64,000 bases of DNA from DATKJS01 sp964551995. GTDB lineage: Bacteria > Acidobacteriota > Aminicenantia > Aminicenantales > Saccharicenantaceae. The DNA is taken from assembly GCA_964551995.1 (NCBI GenBank), contig CAZKFD010000014.1, forward strand, positions 1-64,000. Reading direction: 5' to 3'. A program made the translations under genes and the position numbers. Positions 8,864 through 16,952 of the stretch are shown piece after piece (positions within the stretch are counted from its first letter, which is position 1; the number at the start of each line of letters is the position of its first letter). Below the pieces are notes generated by a model that was not told the origin of the DNA, did no database searches, and saw only the letters and a list, made by a program, of their open reading frames with translations.

Positions 8864-9817
8864 ATGAAGCGGATCGCCATCTTGACTCGGGACTGCGCGG
8901 GGGTCAACGCCGCCATCCGGGCCGCCGTCCGGACGGCGACGGCGGCCGGGCACGAGGCGCTCGGGGTCGTGCGCGGCTACGAAGGCCTCATCGACGGCGA
9001 CTTCGTGCCCCTCGACCGGCGTTCCGTTTCGAGCATCATCAACCTCGGGGGGACCATCCTGAAAACGGCCCGCTCCGAGCGTTTCCTGGCGCCCGAGGCC
9101 CGCGCGAAGGCGGCGGCGAACCTCGCGGCCCGGGGGATCGACGGCCTGCTCGTCATCGGCGGAAACGGTTCCCTCATGGGCGCCCACCTCCTCGCCGCCG
9201 AGCAGGGCGTCTGCGTCGTCGGCGTCCCCGCCACCATCGACAACGATATCAGCGGCGTCGATATCGCCGTGGGAGCCGACACCTCCGCCAACGTCGCCCT
9301 CGATGCCGTCGACAAGATCCGGGATACGGCCACCAGCCTGGAACGCATCTTCATCGTCGAGGCCATGGGCCGCGAGTGCGGATACCTCGCCATGCAGGTG
9401 GCCCTCGCGGGCGGCTGCGAGGAGGTTCTGCTTCCCGAGCGCGGCCTCGATGCCGAGGCCATGAGCCGGGAAATCCGGGAAGGCCACGCCCGGGGCAAGA
9501 CGAGCTGGATCATCGTCACGGCGGAAGGCAAGGCGAAGGCCCAGGACGTGGCCGACGTCATCGGCCGCCGGACGGGCTTCGAGACCCGTATCGCCGTGCT
9601 CGGCCACATCCAGAGGGGCGGCCGTCCCACGGCCTTCGACCGGGTCCTCGCGGCCCGGCTCGCCCACGCGGCCGTCGAGGCCATCGTCGAAGGGAAGACG
9701 GACGTCTGCGTCCACATGAAGAACGGGAACCTGGAGTTCCTTGCCCTCGAGATCGCCTCTCGCCCCAAAGCCTACGATCCGAAGAGCGACTACCGCCTTC
9801 TCAAGGTCCTGGCCTAA
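8864..9817 (+). CDS. 6-phosphofructokinase, divergent
   Basis: 317 aa, normal length for bacterial PfkA. The catalytic TIDND is intact (124-128), followed by the family segments VEAMGRECGYLA and LGHIQRGGRPTAFDR. Two nucleotide-site motifs are altered: the N-terminal glycine-rich loop, normally LTSGGDAPGMN or LTGGGDCPGLN, reads LTRDCAGVN and so lacks the GGD, and GGDGS reads GGNGS (99-103), replacing the Mg-coordinating Asp. The Gly at the ATP/PPi discriminating position (GGDGS versus GGDDS) is retained. It phosphorylates fructose-6-phosphate if active; donor and activity are uncertain. A GGCATG-type start with AGGGGCC upstream at 8864 is used. Confidence 0.85.
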   Translation: MKRIAILTRDCAGVNAAIRAAVRTATAAGHEALGVVRGYEGLIDGDFVPLDRRSVSSIINLGGTILKTARSERFLAPEARAKAAANLAARGIDGLLVIGGNGSLMGAHLLAAEQGVCVVGVPATIDNDISGVDIAVGADTSANVALDAVDKIRDTATSLERIFIVEAMGRECGYLAMQVALAGGCEEVLLPERGLDAEAMSREIREGHARGKTSWIIVTAEGKAKAQDVADVIGRRTGFETRIAVLGHIQRGGRPTAFDRVLAARLAHAAVEAIVEGKTDVCVHMKNGNLEFLALEIASRPKAYDPKSDYRLLKVLA

Positions 9818-9940
9818 GGCCATGCCTCCTCTAACCGGCGGGTCTGGGGGGCCGGCAGGCCGCCGATTCTCCGTCCTCGAAGACGGGGCGGGGGTGTGTT
9901 ACAATGAGGGCCGTAGAGCGATCCGCGGCGAGGCGCGAGC

Positions 9941-11218
9941 ATGGCCAACGTCGTCACGATCATCCTCGCGGGGGGGCAGGGCAGCCGGCTCTACCCGCTG
10001 ACCAAGGTCCGGAGCAAGCCGGCGGTCCCCATCGCCGGGAAATTCCGCCTCATCGACATCCCGATCTCCAACTGCATTCATTCGGGCTTCCGGAAAATCT
10101 TCGTCCTGACCCAGTTCTCGAGCGAGTCCCTCCACCGCCACATCTTCACGACCTACCGCTTCGACAGCTTCCACAAGGATTTCATCACCATCCTCTCGGC
10201 CCAGCAGACGCTCGACAACCGGGACTGGTACCAGGGCACGGCCGACGCCGTCCGCCAGAACCTCAGCTTCGTCGAGGAGGCCGGCGACCTCGTCCTCATC
10301 CTTTCAGGGGACCACTTGTACCGGATGGATTACAGCGGTTTCGTCGGCTCTCACCTGGCCTCGGGGGCGGAGATCAGCATCGCCGTCGCTCCGATCTCCG
10401 CGGAGCAGGCGCCCGATTTCGGCGTCATGAAGGTGAACAGCCGCGGCCGGATCACGGACTTCTCGGAAAAGCCGAAGGAGCCGGCCGACATCGGGCGCAT
10501 GGCGGTCCCGCCGGAGGTCCTCCGGAAATCAGGCGTGGCCGAGCCGGGCCGGACGCACCTGGCCTCGATGGGCGTCTACCTTTTCAACTGGAGCGTCCTC
10601 GATGACCTTCTGACGCGCACCTCGTTCGCGGATTTCGGCAAGGAGGTCATCCCTCACGCCATCGGCGAGCGGAAAGTCTTCGGGCATCTCTTCGGCGGCT
10701 ACTGGGAGGACATCGGGACAATCCCGAGCTTCTTCGAGGCCCACATGGACCTCGCCCGGCCGCTCCCGAAGTTCAACTTCTACGACGAGCAGAGGCCGAT
10801 CTTCACCCACGCCCGCTTTCTCCCCGGCTCCAAGATCCTGGCGTCCGACGTGGAGCGGGCGATTCTTTGCGAGGGCAGCATCATCGACCGCTCGGTCGTC
10901 CGCGAGTCCATCATCGGCGTGCGTTCGCGGATCGGCGGGGACTGCCGCCTCGAAAGGACCGTGGTTATGGGCGCGGACTTCTTCGAATCCGATGAGGAGA
11001 TCCAGCGCCACGCCGCCGCCGGGATCCCCGCCGTCGGCATCGGCGCCGGCTCGGAAATCCGCAACGCGATCATCGACAAGAACGCCCGTATCGGGCGCGG
11101 CGTCAGGCTCGTCAATCAGGACGGGCTCGAGGCCGTGTCCACGGAGAGCTACGTCATCGTCAACGGCATCATCGTCGTCCCCAAGGGCGCGGTCGTCACC
11201 GACGGGACCGTCGTCTGA
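9941..11218 (+). CDS. glgC: Glucose-1-phosphate adenylyltransferase (ADP-glucose pyrophosphorylase)
   Basis: 425 aa, typical length. The N-terminal nucleotide-binding loop ILAGGQGSRLYPLT and the segment KPAVPIAGKFRLIDIPISNC are diagnostic; the C-terminal part (about 300-425) is the left-handed beta-helix with hexapeptide-like repeats and VVPKGAVV. It makes ADP-glucose from ATP and glucose-1-phosphate, the committed step of bacterial glycogen synthesis. No glgA or glgB is in the window. It lies 123 bp after the phosphofructokinase gene; a TACAAT at 9900-9905 could be a -10 box. A DUF4091 protein follows after 23 bp. Confidence 0.95.
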   Translation: MANVVTIILAGGQGSRLYPLTKVRSKPAVPIAGKFRLIDIPISNCIHSGFRKIFVLTQFSSESLHRHIFTTYRFDSFHKDFITILSAQQTLDNRDWYQGTADAVRQNLSFVEEAGDLVLILSGDHLYRMDYSGFVGSHLASGAEISIAVAPISAEQAPDFGVMKVNSRGRITDFSEKPKEPADIGRMAVPPEVLRKSGVAEPGRTHLASMGVYLFNWSVLDDLLTRTSFADFGKEVIPHAIGERKVFGHLFGGYWEDIGTIPSFFEAHMDLARPLPKFNFYDEQRPIFTHARFLPGSKILASDVERAILCEGSIIDRSVVRESIIGVRSRIGGDCRLERTVVMGADFFESDEEIQRHAAAGIPAVGIGAGSEIRNAIIDKNARIGRGVRLVNQDGLEAVSTESYVIVNGIIVVPKGAVVTDGTVV

Positions 11219-11241
11219 GCGGGGACGCGGAGGTTCGGGCC

Positions 11242-13494
11242 ATGAAGAAAGCGCTTCTTCGTTCGCTGTCGCTCATCCTCGCCGCAAGCCTGACGGCCGC
11301 CGCGCCGCCGCGGCCCGAGAGCGCCGGCTTCCTTATCAGCAACGCGCCGCTCGTCTCCGTCTGGTGGGCGACAGGAACGGCGAAGATCCTGAAAACGGAC
11401 CCCGTCCCCGCCCGCCGGTCCGAAGAAGTCCGCATCGAGGCAGCGCGGAACGAATACGAGCCCTTCCAGATCGTCCTTTCCCCGAGGAAGCCCGCGAAAG
11501 GCATCCGCGTGGAGGCCGGCCCTCTCCGCCGGAATGGAAGCGGAGAGATCGCGGCCTCGAACATCACCCTCGCGCGCGTGGCTTACGTCAGAGTGACGAT
11601 GCCGACGGACTCTTATGGTGCGGCCGGCGACTGGCCTGACCCCCTGCCGCCGCTGGACGGCCCGTTCGCCGCCCCGGCGGCGGAAAACTGCCCGATCTGG
11701 GTCACGGTGTTCGTCCCCAAGGACACGCCGTCCGGCGATTACAGGGGGACGGTCGCCTTGAGGTCGGAGGAGTGGGCGGTCGACGTCCCCGTCCGGCTCC
11801 ACGTCTGGAATTTTACGCTCCCGGACAAGCCCAGCATCCGCTCGGCCTTCGGTCTCGCCCCCGAGGACATCAAAGCCTATCACAACCTGGACACCCGGGA
11901 GGAGCTCGAAAAGGTCTACGACCTTTACATGGAGAATTTCCGGGCCCACCGCGTCGCCCCCATCTCCCCGTTCAGCCTCTATCCCCTCGAGATCAGGATC
12001 ACGGGAATTCCCTGGGTCGGAGGGGAGTTCGTTTCGGACCCGGTCCACAGCGGACGCCGGGCCCTCAAGATCGTCGACGACAACCCGGCCGAAGCCGTCG
12101 AGTCGCGCACCGCCGCGCCGATCCCCGTCCGGGCCGGAGTCGCCCACCGGCTCGCATGGTGGGCGCGGACGGAAAAGGAGGGGCAGGAGTACACCGTCTT
12201 CCTCGAGCCCCTGGATGCCGCAGGGAATCCCGTCTACCGTCTCGATTGGGTCCGCGTCTTCAAGGGCTCGACCGCGTGGCAGGAGGAGCGGCAGGAGATC
12301 CCCGCCTATCCTCCGGAGGTCGCTTCCGTCGTCCTCCACCTCTTCCCCACGTTCCGCGACGAGACGGGGAGCTTCACGGGAACGGCCTTCTTCGACGACA
12401 TCAGCCTGACGGCCGCGGGCGGCGAGACGAACCTCGTCCCGGGAGGCGACTTCGAAATGGACATCGCCGGCATGTCGGTCGAGACGGATTTCCGGGAATT
12501 CGACCGGGTGGCCCGCCGCTACCTGGACGGATTCGGCTTCGTCGCCTTCGACCTGCCCGTCAAGGGCCTGGGCTCGGGGTCGTTCTATTCGCACCGCCCG
12601 GGAATCCTCGGCGGCTTCCGCCAGGGAACGCCCGAATACGACCGTCTTCTCAGCCAGCATCTCGGGCAGGTCGAGAAACACCTCGCCGAAAACGGGTGGC
12701 TGGGCAAGGAATATATCTACTGGTTCGACGAGCCTGACGCTAAGGACTATCCCTTCGTCCGGGAGGGCATGATGAACATCCGGAAGAACGCGCCGCGGCT
12801 GACGCGGTTCATCACCGAGCACCGGCCCGGGCCGGACATCATGGATGTCTCAGAGATCGGCTGCACGATCTTCGACCGCGTCGACCCCGCCGTCGTCGCC
12901 CACCTCGCCCCCAAAGGGCGCGAGTTCTGGTCTTATCTCTGCACCGGGCCCAAGGGGCCGTGGGTGACGCTTTTCATCGACCATCCCGCCGTCGACCTCA
13001 GGATCTGGCTGTGGATGTCCTACCGCTTCGGCCTCAAGGGCATCCTGGTCTGGAGGGCCAACTACTGGTCGAGCCCCACGGTGTTCCCGCCGGGCGTTCT
13101 CCAGAACCCCTGGCAGGACCCGATGTCCTACACGGTGGGCTACGGCATCCCATTCGGCCAGGTGAACCCGTGGGGCAACGGCGACGGGCGCTTCCTTTAC
13201 CCGCCGAACCGTGACCCGGGTCATGACAGGACGAAATATCTGACCGGCCCCGTGAACTCGATCCGCTGGGAGATCCTCCGCGAAGGCATCGAGGATTACG
13301 AATATTTCATGCTCCTCGAAAAATCCATCCGGGAAGCCCGGGGCCGGGCGGAGGCGCGGCGGGCCGCGGCGCTTCTCTCTTTTCCAGACACGCTCTTCAA
13401 GTCGGGCCGGGAGTATACGAAGGACCCGGCAGCCCTTCTCGAATACCGGGCTAGGATCGCCCGGGCCATCGAGAGGCTCGAGGCCGCGAAATAG
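11242..13494 (+). CDS. Secreted DUF4091 / GH123-like glycoside hydrolase domain protein
   Basis: 750 aa with a signal peptide (LRSLSLILAASLTAAA). The N-terminal beta-sandwich starts with VWWATGTAKI and EARNEYEPFQIVL, typical of DUF4091 proteins. A carbohydrate-binding-like jelly roll with EDD-rich ends is inserted at about 260-415 (VHSGRRALKIVDD, FEMDIAGMS). The TIM-barrel part follows, with YIYWFDEPD near residue 495, the likely acid/base region, and a C-terminal REGIEDYEYFMLLE helix. DUF4091/GH123-like enzymes act on polysaccharides, but specificity is unknown here. It follows glgC by 23 bp, so co-transcription is likely although the substrates need not be related. Confidence 0.82.
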   Translation: MKKALLRSLSLILAASLTAAAPPRPESAGFLISNAPLVSVWWATGTAKILKTDPVPARRSEEVRIEAARNEYEPFQIVLSPRKPAKGIRVEAGPLRRNGSGEIAASNITLARVAYVRVTMPTDSYGAAGDWPDPLPPLDGPFAAPAAENCPIWVTVFVPKDTPSGDYRGTVALRSEEWAVDVPVRLHVWNFTLPDKPSIRSAFGLAPEDIKAYHNLDTREELEKVYDLYMENFRAHRVAPISPFSLYPLEIRITGIPWVGGEFVSDPVHSGRRALKIVDDNPAEAVESRTAAPIPVRAGVAHRLAWWARTEKEGQEYTVFLEPLDAAGNPVYRLDWVRVFKGSTAWQEERQEIPAYPPEVASVVLHLFPTFRDETGSFTGTAFFDDISLTAAGGETNLVPGGDFEMDIAGMSVETDFREFDRVARRYLDGFGFVAFDLPVKGLGSGSFYSHRPGILGGFRQGTPEYDRLLSQHLGQVEKHLAENGWLGKEYIYWFDEPDAKDYPFVREGMMNIRKNAPRLTRFITEHRPGPDIMDVSEIGCTIFDRVDPAVVAHLAPKGREFWSYLCTGPKGPWVTLFIDHPAVDLRIWLWMSYRFGLKGILVWRANYWSSPTVFPPGVLQNPWQDPMSYTVGYGIPFGQVNPWGNGDGRFLYPPNRDPGHDRTKYLTGPVNSIRWEILREGIEDYEYFMLLEKSIREARGRAEARRAAALLSFPDTLFKSGREYTKDPAALLEYRARIARAIERLEAAK

Positions 13495-13506
13495 GCAGCC
13501 GCCGGC

Positions 13507-14202
13507 TCAGCCGGCCATCAGGCTCAGGACGGCGGACTCGAGATCCCCGGACGGCGGCCGCTGGATGCACGCCGCGGACCCGCCGAGCTCGAAACGGGCC
13601 GCGACCTCGCCGCGCCGCAGAACGACGGCGTCGTCGGAGATCCGGGCCGTTTCGCTGAGCATGTGGGAGCTCAAAAGAACCGCCGCCCCGCCGTTCCTCG
13701 CTTCCACGAACAGGTCCCGCATCCGCTGGATGGACGGCGGGTCCAGGGCCGAGAACGGCTCGTCTGCGATGAGGAGCTCCGGGGCGCCGGCGAGGCTTTG
13801 CAGGGCGGCGAATTTCTTGGCGTTCCCCGACGAATAGGCGGCCGGCCTCCGCCCGAGAAGAGCGGGGTCGAAGGCCAGCTTCCCGCAGATGGACCGGATC
13901 CTCGGGTCCCAGACCGCAGCGGGGATCCCCGCGGACCGCGCCGTCAGGTCCAGGAGGTCCGCCCCGTTGAGCCAGGAAAAGAAAACGGGACGGTCGGGGA
14001 TATATCCGATGCGCCGCGTGCCGAGCTCGACCGTGCCCGCGTCGCTCCGCAGGAAGCCGAGGACGATCTCCAGCGTCGTCGTCTTCCCGGCCCCGTTCTC
14101 GCCGAGCATAGCCATGATCCGCCCTTTCTCGACGGTGAAGCCCACGTTCCGCAACGCCCGAACCCGGCCGAAGCTCTTTTGAAGTCCGCTCGCGCGCAGC
14201 AT
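13507..14202 (-). CDS. ABC transporter ATP-binding protein
   Basis: 231 aa. Walker A is GENGAGKTTT (about 37-46) and Walker B with catalytic Glu is LLIADEP, followed by SALDP and the H-loop SSHML. The signature is degenerate, YSSGNAKK rather than LSGGQQ. It resembles the ATPases of ABC-2 type exporters (CcmA/YhcG class). It is the last gene of the five-gene cassette and ends 12 bp from the convergent DUF4091 stop. It probably pairs with the permease 9 bp upstream. Confidence 0.9.
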   Translation of the reverse strand: MLRASGLQKSFGRVRALRNVGFTVEKGRIMAMLGENGAGKTTTLEIVLGFLRSDAGTVELGTRRIGYIPDRPVFFSWLNGADLLDLTARSAGIPAAVWDPRIRSICGKLAFDPALLGRRPAAYSSGNAKKFAALQSLAGAPELLIADEPFSALDPPSIQRMRDLFVEARNGGAAVLLSSHMLSETARISDDAVVLRRGEVAARFELGGSAACIQRPPSGDLESAVLSLMAG

Positions 14203-14211
14203 TCCGACCTC

Positions 14212-14946
14212 CTATTTCCTGAGTTCCAGGCGGCGGAGCCGCCCCCGCTGGAAGAGAAGAGCGAGGGCCAGCCCCGCCGCGATCACGAAACCCCCGGCCG
14301 TGAGCCGCCGAGAAACAGCCAGGTTCGGGAAGACAGCGATAAACCCGATGAACTCGAGACGCGGCCAGAGGCCTGGGAACCGGCCCGTTTCGAGATAATC
14401 GATGAGGCCCGTCCGGGACGCGGCGGAAAGGAGAAGGCCCATGAAGGCGGCGAGCTGGACCAGGAGGATCATCACGACATTGGACCCGGCCTTCAGAAAG
14501 TGGCTCAGGGCGCCGGCGAGCCCGACGTAGTAGAACCCGCCGGCCAGGGCCAGGCCGAATTGGATAAGGAAGGCGGGGTCGAAGTCTCCGCGGACGAACC
14601 CCCAGGCGGCCAGAAGCGCAAATAGAAACGACACGTAGGCGCCGGCCGCGGCGGCGAGGACGAAGTTCTTCAGCCAGAGATAGCTCCTGAAGGCGCCCCG
14701 GAGAAAAAGGACGTTTTCGAGGGCGCCGCCGGCAAGCTCCGTCCCGACCATGTCCTGGGCGGCGAGAAGAAACACGTAGGGACAGAAGAAGAGAAAGAGT
14801 TTCATCGCCGTCCCGTAGGAAGCTCGCAGCCCGAGAAAAACCAGGAGCGCGGGCAGAAGGGCCGAAACGGCCAGGTTGAACCCCGAGGCCGCGACCTTCC
14901 GGACCGTCAGGCGGAACGTCAGCGGGAAAACATCCGCCGCAGGCAT
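14212..14946 (-). CDS. ABC-2-like permease
   Basis: 244 aa, very hydrophobic, with about six predicted TM segments and few charged residues (for example LFLFFCPYVFLLAA, VVMILLVQLAAFMGLLLSAA). No soluble domain is visible. The ATPase gene follows immediately, and its start overlaps the end of the redoxin gene by 28 nt, so translation of the cassette is tightly linked. Substrate is unknown; by position it could export or process the small secreted protein at 16440-16664. Confidence 0.78.
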   Translation of the reverse strand: MPAADVFPLTFRLTVRKVAASGFNLAVSALLPALLVFLGLRASYGTAMKLFLFFCPYVFLLAAQDMVGTELAGGALENVLFLRGAFRSYLWLKNFVLAAAAGAYVSFLFALLAAWGFVRGDFDPAFLIQFGLALAGGFYYVGLAGALSHFLKAGSNVVMILLVQLAAFMGLLLSAASRTGLIDYLETGRFPGLWPRLEFIGFIAVFPNLAVSRRLTAGGFVIAAGLALALLFQRGRLRRLELRK

Positions 14947-15383
14947 TTTTCGAGCTCCTCCCGGCGCCGGCCGGCCTCCTGGTACGGGTCATCAAGATAG
15001 ACCGTCCGGCCGCCGGCCAAGAGGACCTTGTAAGGGATCATGTCCACTTTGAACCTCCTAAAAAGGATTTTTCGCCGGTCGAGGACCGCGGGCAGCCTCC
15101 AGGCGTACTTCTCGAGGAAGAGGCGGAGGTCCTCCCGGAGGCCGGAGAAGACGCCGACGACGGTCACCGGCCAGCCTCCCCTTTCGACAAGGTATCTCGC
15201 CTCGAAAAGATCGTCGTAGCAGGAGGCGCAATCCGTCGCAAAAAAGACGAGGAGGACCCGGGCTTCGTCCTCGGGGACCGCGGCCTCGAGGGTGTCGAAG
15301 ATCCGCGCGCCGCCTGGGCCGGCGCAGGCGGAGAGGAGGGCCGAGGCGGCCAGGAGCAAGGCGAGCGCGCTCCGTCGTCTCAT
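14919..15383 (-). CDS. Thioredoxin-like lipoprotein (redoxin)
   Basis: 154 aa. Lipoprotein signal (ALLLAASALLSAC, Cys20) followed by a thioredoxin-like fold: strand LLVFFATDC, then the CxxC motif CASC at about residues 52-55, and the cis-Pro strand in MIPYKVLLAGG. It resembles TlpA/AhpC-TSA proteins with a non-standard CASC active site, so it should act in the periplasm as a thiol-disulfide reductant or carrier. It overlaps the propeller gene by ATGA at 15380-15383. Confidence 0.75.
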   Translation of the reverse strand: MRRRSALALLLAASALLSACAGPGGARIFDTLEAAVPEDEARVLLVFFATDCASCYDDLFEARYLVERGGWPVTVVGVFSGLREDLRLFLEKYAWRLPAVLDRRKILFRRFKVDMIPYKVLLAGGRTVYLDDPYQEAGRRREELEKCLRRMFSR

Positions 15384-16381
15384 CGTCCGATCCTGAAGAT
15401 CCGCAGCCGGTCCTCGGCGTCGACGCCGTAGATGCGGTCCCCTTCGACGGCGATCCGCGACATGCGGACGGCCAGGCCGACGACGGCCTCGAGACGCCCC
15501 GAGGCGTCGAAGACGAAAATCTCGTCGCCCGGACCGACGTCCTGTCCTCCCGTGTAGGCGGGCGCGAGAACGTAGAGCCGGCCCCCGTCGAACGCGCTCG
15601 CCCAGTAAAAGGCGCGGATCTCGCGGCGTGGCCCGGGGCCGGGAAGCATCAGGCTCTTGAAGACGTACCGGGCGTCCGGCTCGATCCGCCCGAGGACCCT
15701 GCCGTCACCGCCGAAATGAAGGATCGCGCGTTCCCGGCCCTTGAAGAGCACGAAGAAGCCGCCGCGCGGGCCCGGGTTGACGAGGACCATGTTGCGGAAG
15801 GTGTCCGCGACGGGATCGCCCGAGACCTGCGAGTCGAGCGCCTCCCACAGGAGATAGCCGCGGCCGTCGAAAACATGGAGCATCTTTTCGGCTCCGCCGC
15901 GGCCGGAGGGGTTGTGGGTGACGAGGACCCGGTCGGGCCCCAGGGCCAGGATCTTGTCCGGCGCAAAGGGGACCCCGAAGCTCCCGAGGTGCCTCCCGGA
16001 AGCGGCCAGGACCTGGATCCGGCCGTTGAGCTTGTCGGCCACGTACAACCGGCCCCCGAAGGCCGAAACGCCCGACGGGAAGGAGAATTCTCCGGGACCG
16101 CTGCCTTTCCGGCCGATGGCGGCCCGGAACCGGCCCTGCTTAGAGAAAACCTTGACGGCGCAGTCGTGGGCGTCGACGACATAGATTCCGGCGGCGTCAT
16201 AGGCCAGGGCCACGGGCAGGATCAGACAAGCCTGGTCCTCACCGGTTTCGGCGACGGCGAGACACTCGGCGCGGCAGCGACGGGCCGGCGAATCGGGCGC
16301 CGGCGCGCACGGCGCGGGACGGGCACCGACGGCCAGGGCAAGGAAGACGAGCGCTCGCTTCAAGATCGGTCTCAAGGCCAT
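15380..16381 (-). CDS. Secreted six-bladed beta-propeller (NHL-type) protein
   Basis: 333 aa with a signal peptide (ALVFLALAVGARP). Repeats of the NHL type are visible, for example AAIGRKGSGPGEFSFPSGV, then LYVADKLNGRIQVL, and DAEDRLRIFRIGR at the end. The family is the 6-bladed beta-propeller group common in Bacteroidota and Acidobacteriota. Enzymatic activity is unlikely; such propellers usually bind ligands or peptides. It is the second gene of the cassette, 58 bp after the small secreted protein. Confidence 0.78.
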   Translation of the reverse strand: MALRPILKRALVFLALAVGARPAPCAPAPDSPARRCRAECLAVAETGEDQACLILPVALAYDAAGIYVVDAHDCAVKVFSKQGRFRAAIGRKGSGPGEFSFPSGVSAFGGRLYVADKLNGRIQVLAASGRHLGSFGVPFAPDKILALGPDRVLVTHNPSGRGGAEKMLHVFDGRGYLLWEALDSQVSGDPVADTFRNMVLVNPGPRGGFFVLFKGRERAILHFGGDGRVLGRIEPDARYVFKSLMLPGPGPRREIRAFYWASAFDGGRLYVLAPAYTGGQDVGPGDEIFVFDASGRLEAVVGLAVRMSRIAVEGDRIYGVDAEDRLRIFRIGR

Positions 16382-16439
16382 TTTCGTTCTCCCACGGGAA
16401 GCGGAAGAGAGGCCCTCCGCGGGGAGGGCCTCCCAGCCC

Positions 16440-16664
16440 TCAGGGTTCGGCCATCAGGATGCATTTTCCCAGGGCGATGTCGCACACGGTCAGCGCCAAG
16501 GCGATTTTGGCCCAGGAAGCGTTCATGTTGAACGCGCGCTCCCGGCAGGCCTCGTGGTTGTTGTAGCACTCGTTCACGTCGCGGGCGTCCGCGGCCACCG
16601 GGAACAGCAGGACCGAAGACGCGAAGACGATTCCGGCGAGTGCCAGCGATACCATTTTTTTCAT
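16440..16664 (-). CDS. Small secreted Cys-containing protein
   Basis: 74 aa from the ATG at 16664, chosen because AAAGGAG lies 8 nt upstream. A signal peptide (MKKMVSLALAGIVFASSV) ends near VAADA; the mature part of about 45 aa has four Cys (NECYNNHEAC and VCDIALGKC), enough for two disulfides. No family is recognised. It is the first gene of a cassette with a propeller, a redoxin and an ABC exporter, an arrangement that recalls peptide precursors such as NVEALA-type peptides next to 6-bladed propellers in Bacteroidota. That parallel is inference; the sequence is not an NVEALA peptide. Confidence 0.65.
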   Translation of the reverse strand: MKKMVSLALAGIVFASSVLLFPVAADARDVNECYNNHEACRERAFNMNASWAKIALALTVCDIALGKCILMAEP

Positions 16665-16899
16665 CGGGGACTCCTTTCGCTTCTCCGAAAAGCAATCGGC
16701 GTGCCAAAGGAGAGGGCCGAACATCAGACTTATAATTTGCTGATAACAAAAGGATTATGAAAATACCCGCTCGGCGCCGGATGGCGCCGCCAGCGCCCTT
16801 CCGTCACAGGTTGTGCCGGGCTCCCGCCCATCTCCGGGCTCATCAGGAACTTAGAGTTCTCCCGGCAGGGCACATATTGGGCGCTAAAAGGAAGGATGG

Positions 16900-16938
16900 A
16901 AAAAAAAGGGATGCCCTGTCCGGCCGGGAGGACAGGGC
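16900..16938 (-). terminator. Rho-independent terminator of hutU
   Basis: On the minus strand a 9-bp perfect stem, GCCCTGTCC with GGACAGGGC (16938-16930 and 16921-16913), has an 8-nt loop and is followed after ATCCC by eight T (16907-16900). It lies 15 bp past the hutU stop. The rest of the gap 16665-16952 shows an AT-rich stretch at about 16725-16760, possibly holding the promoter of the small-protein cassette, but no clear -35/-10 pair. Confidence 0.8.
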
Positions 16939-16952
16939 GCAGCGGCGGACGG

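Noticed and set aside
8435..9823. 462-codon minus-strand frame opposite zinc-ribbon and phosphofructokinase genes
   Set aside because: Spans two real plus-strand genes and an intergenic palindrome; composition is shadow-like.
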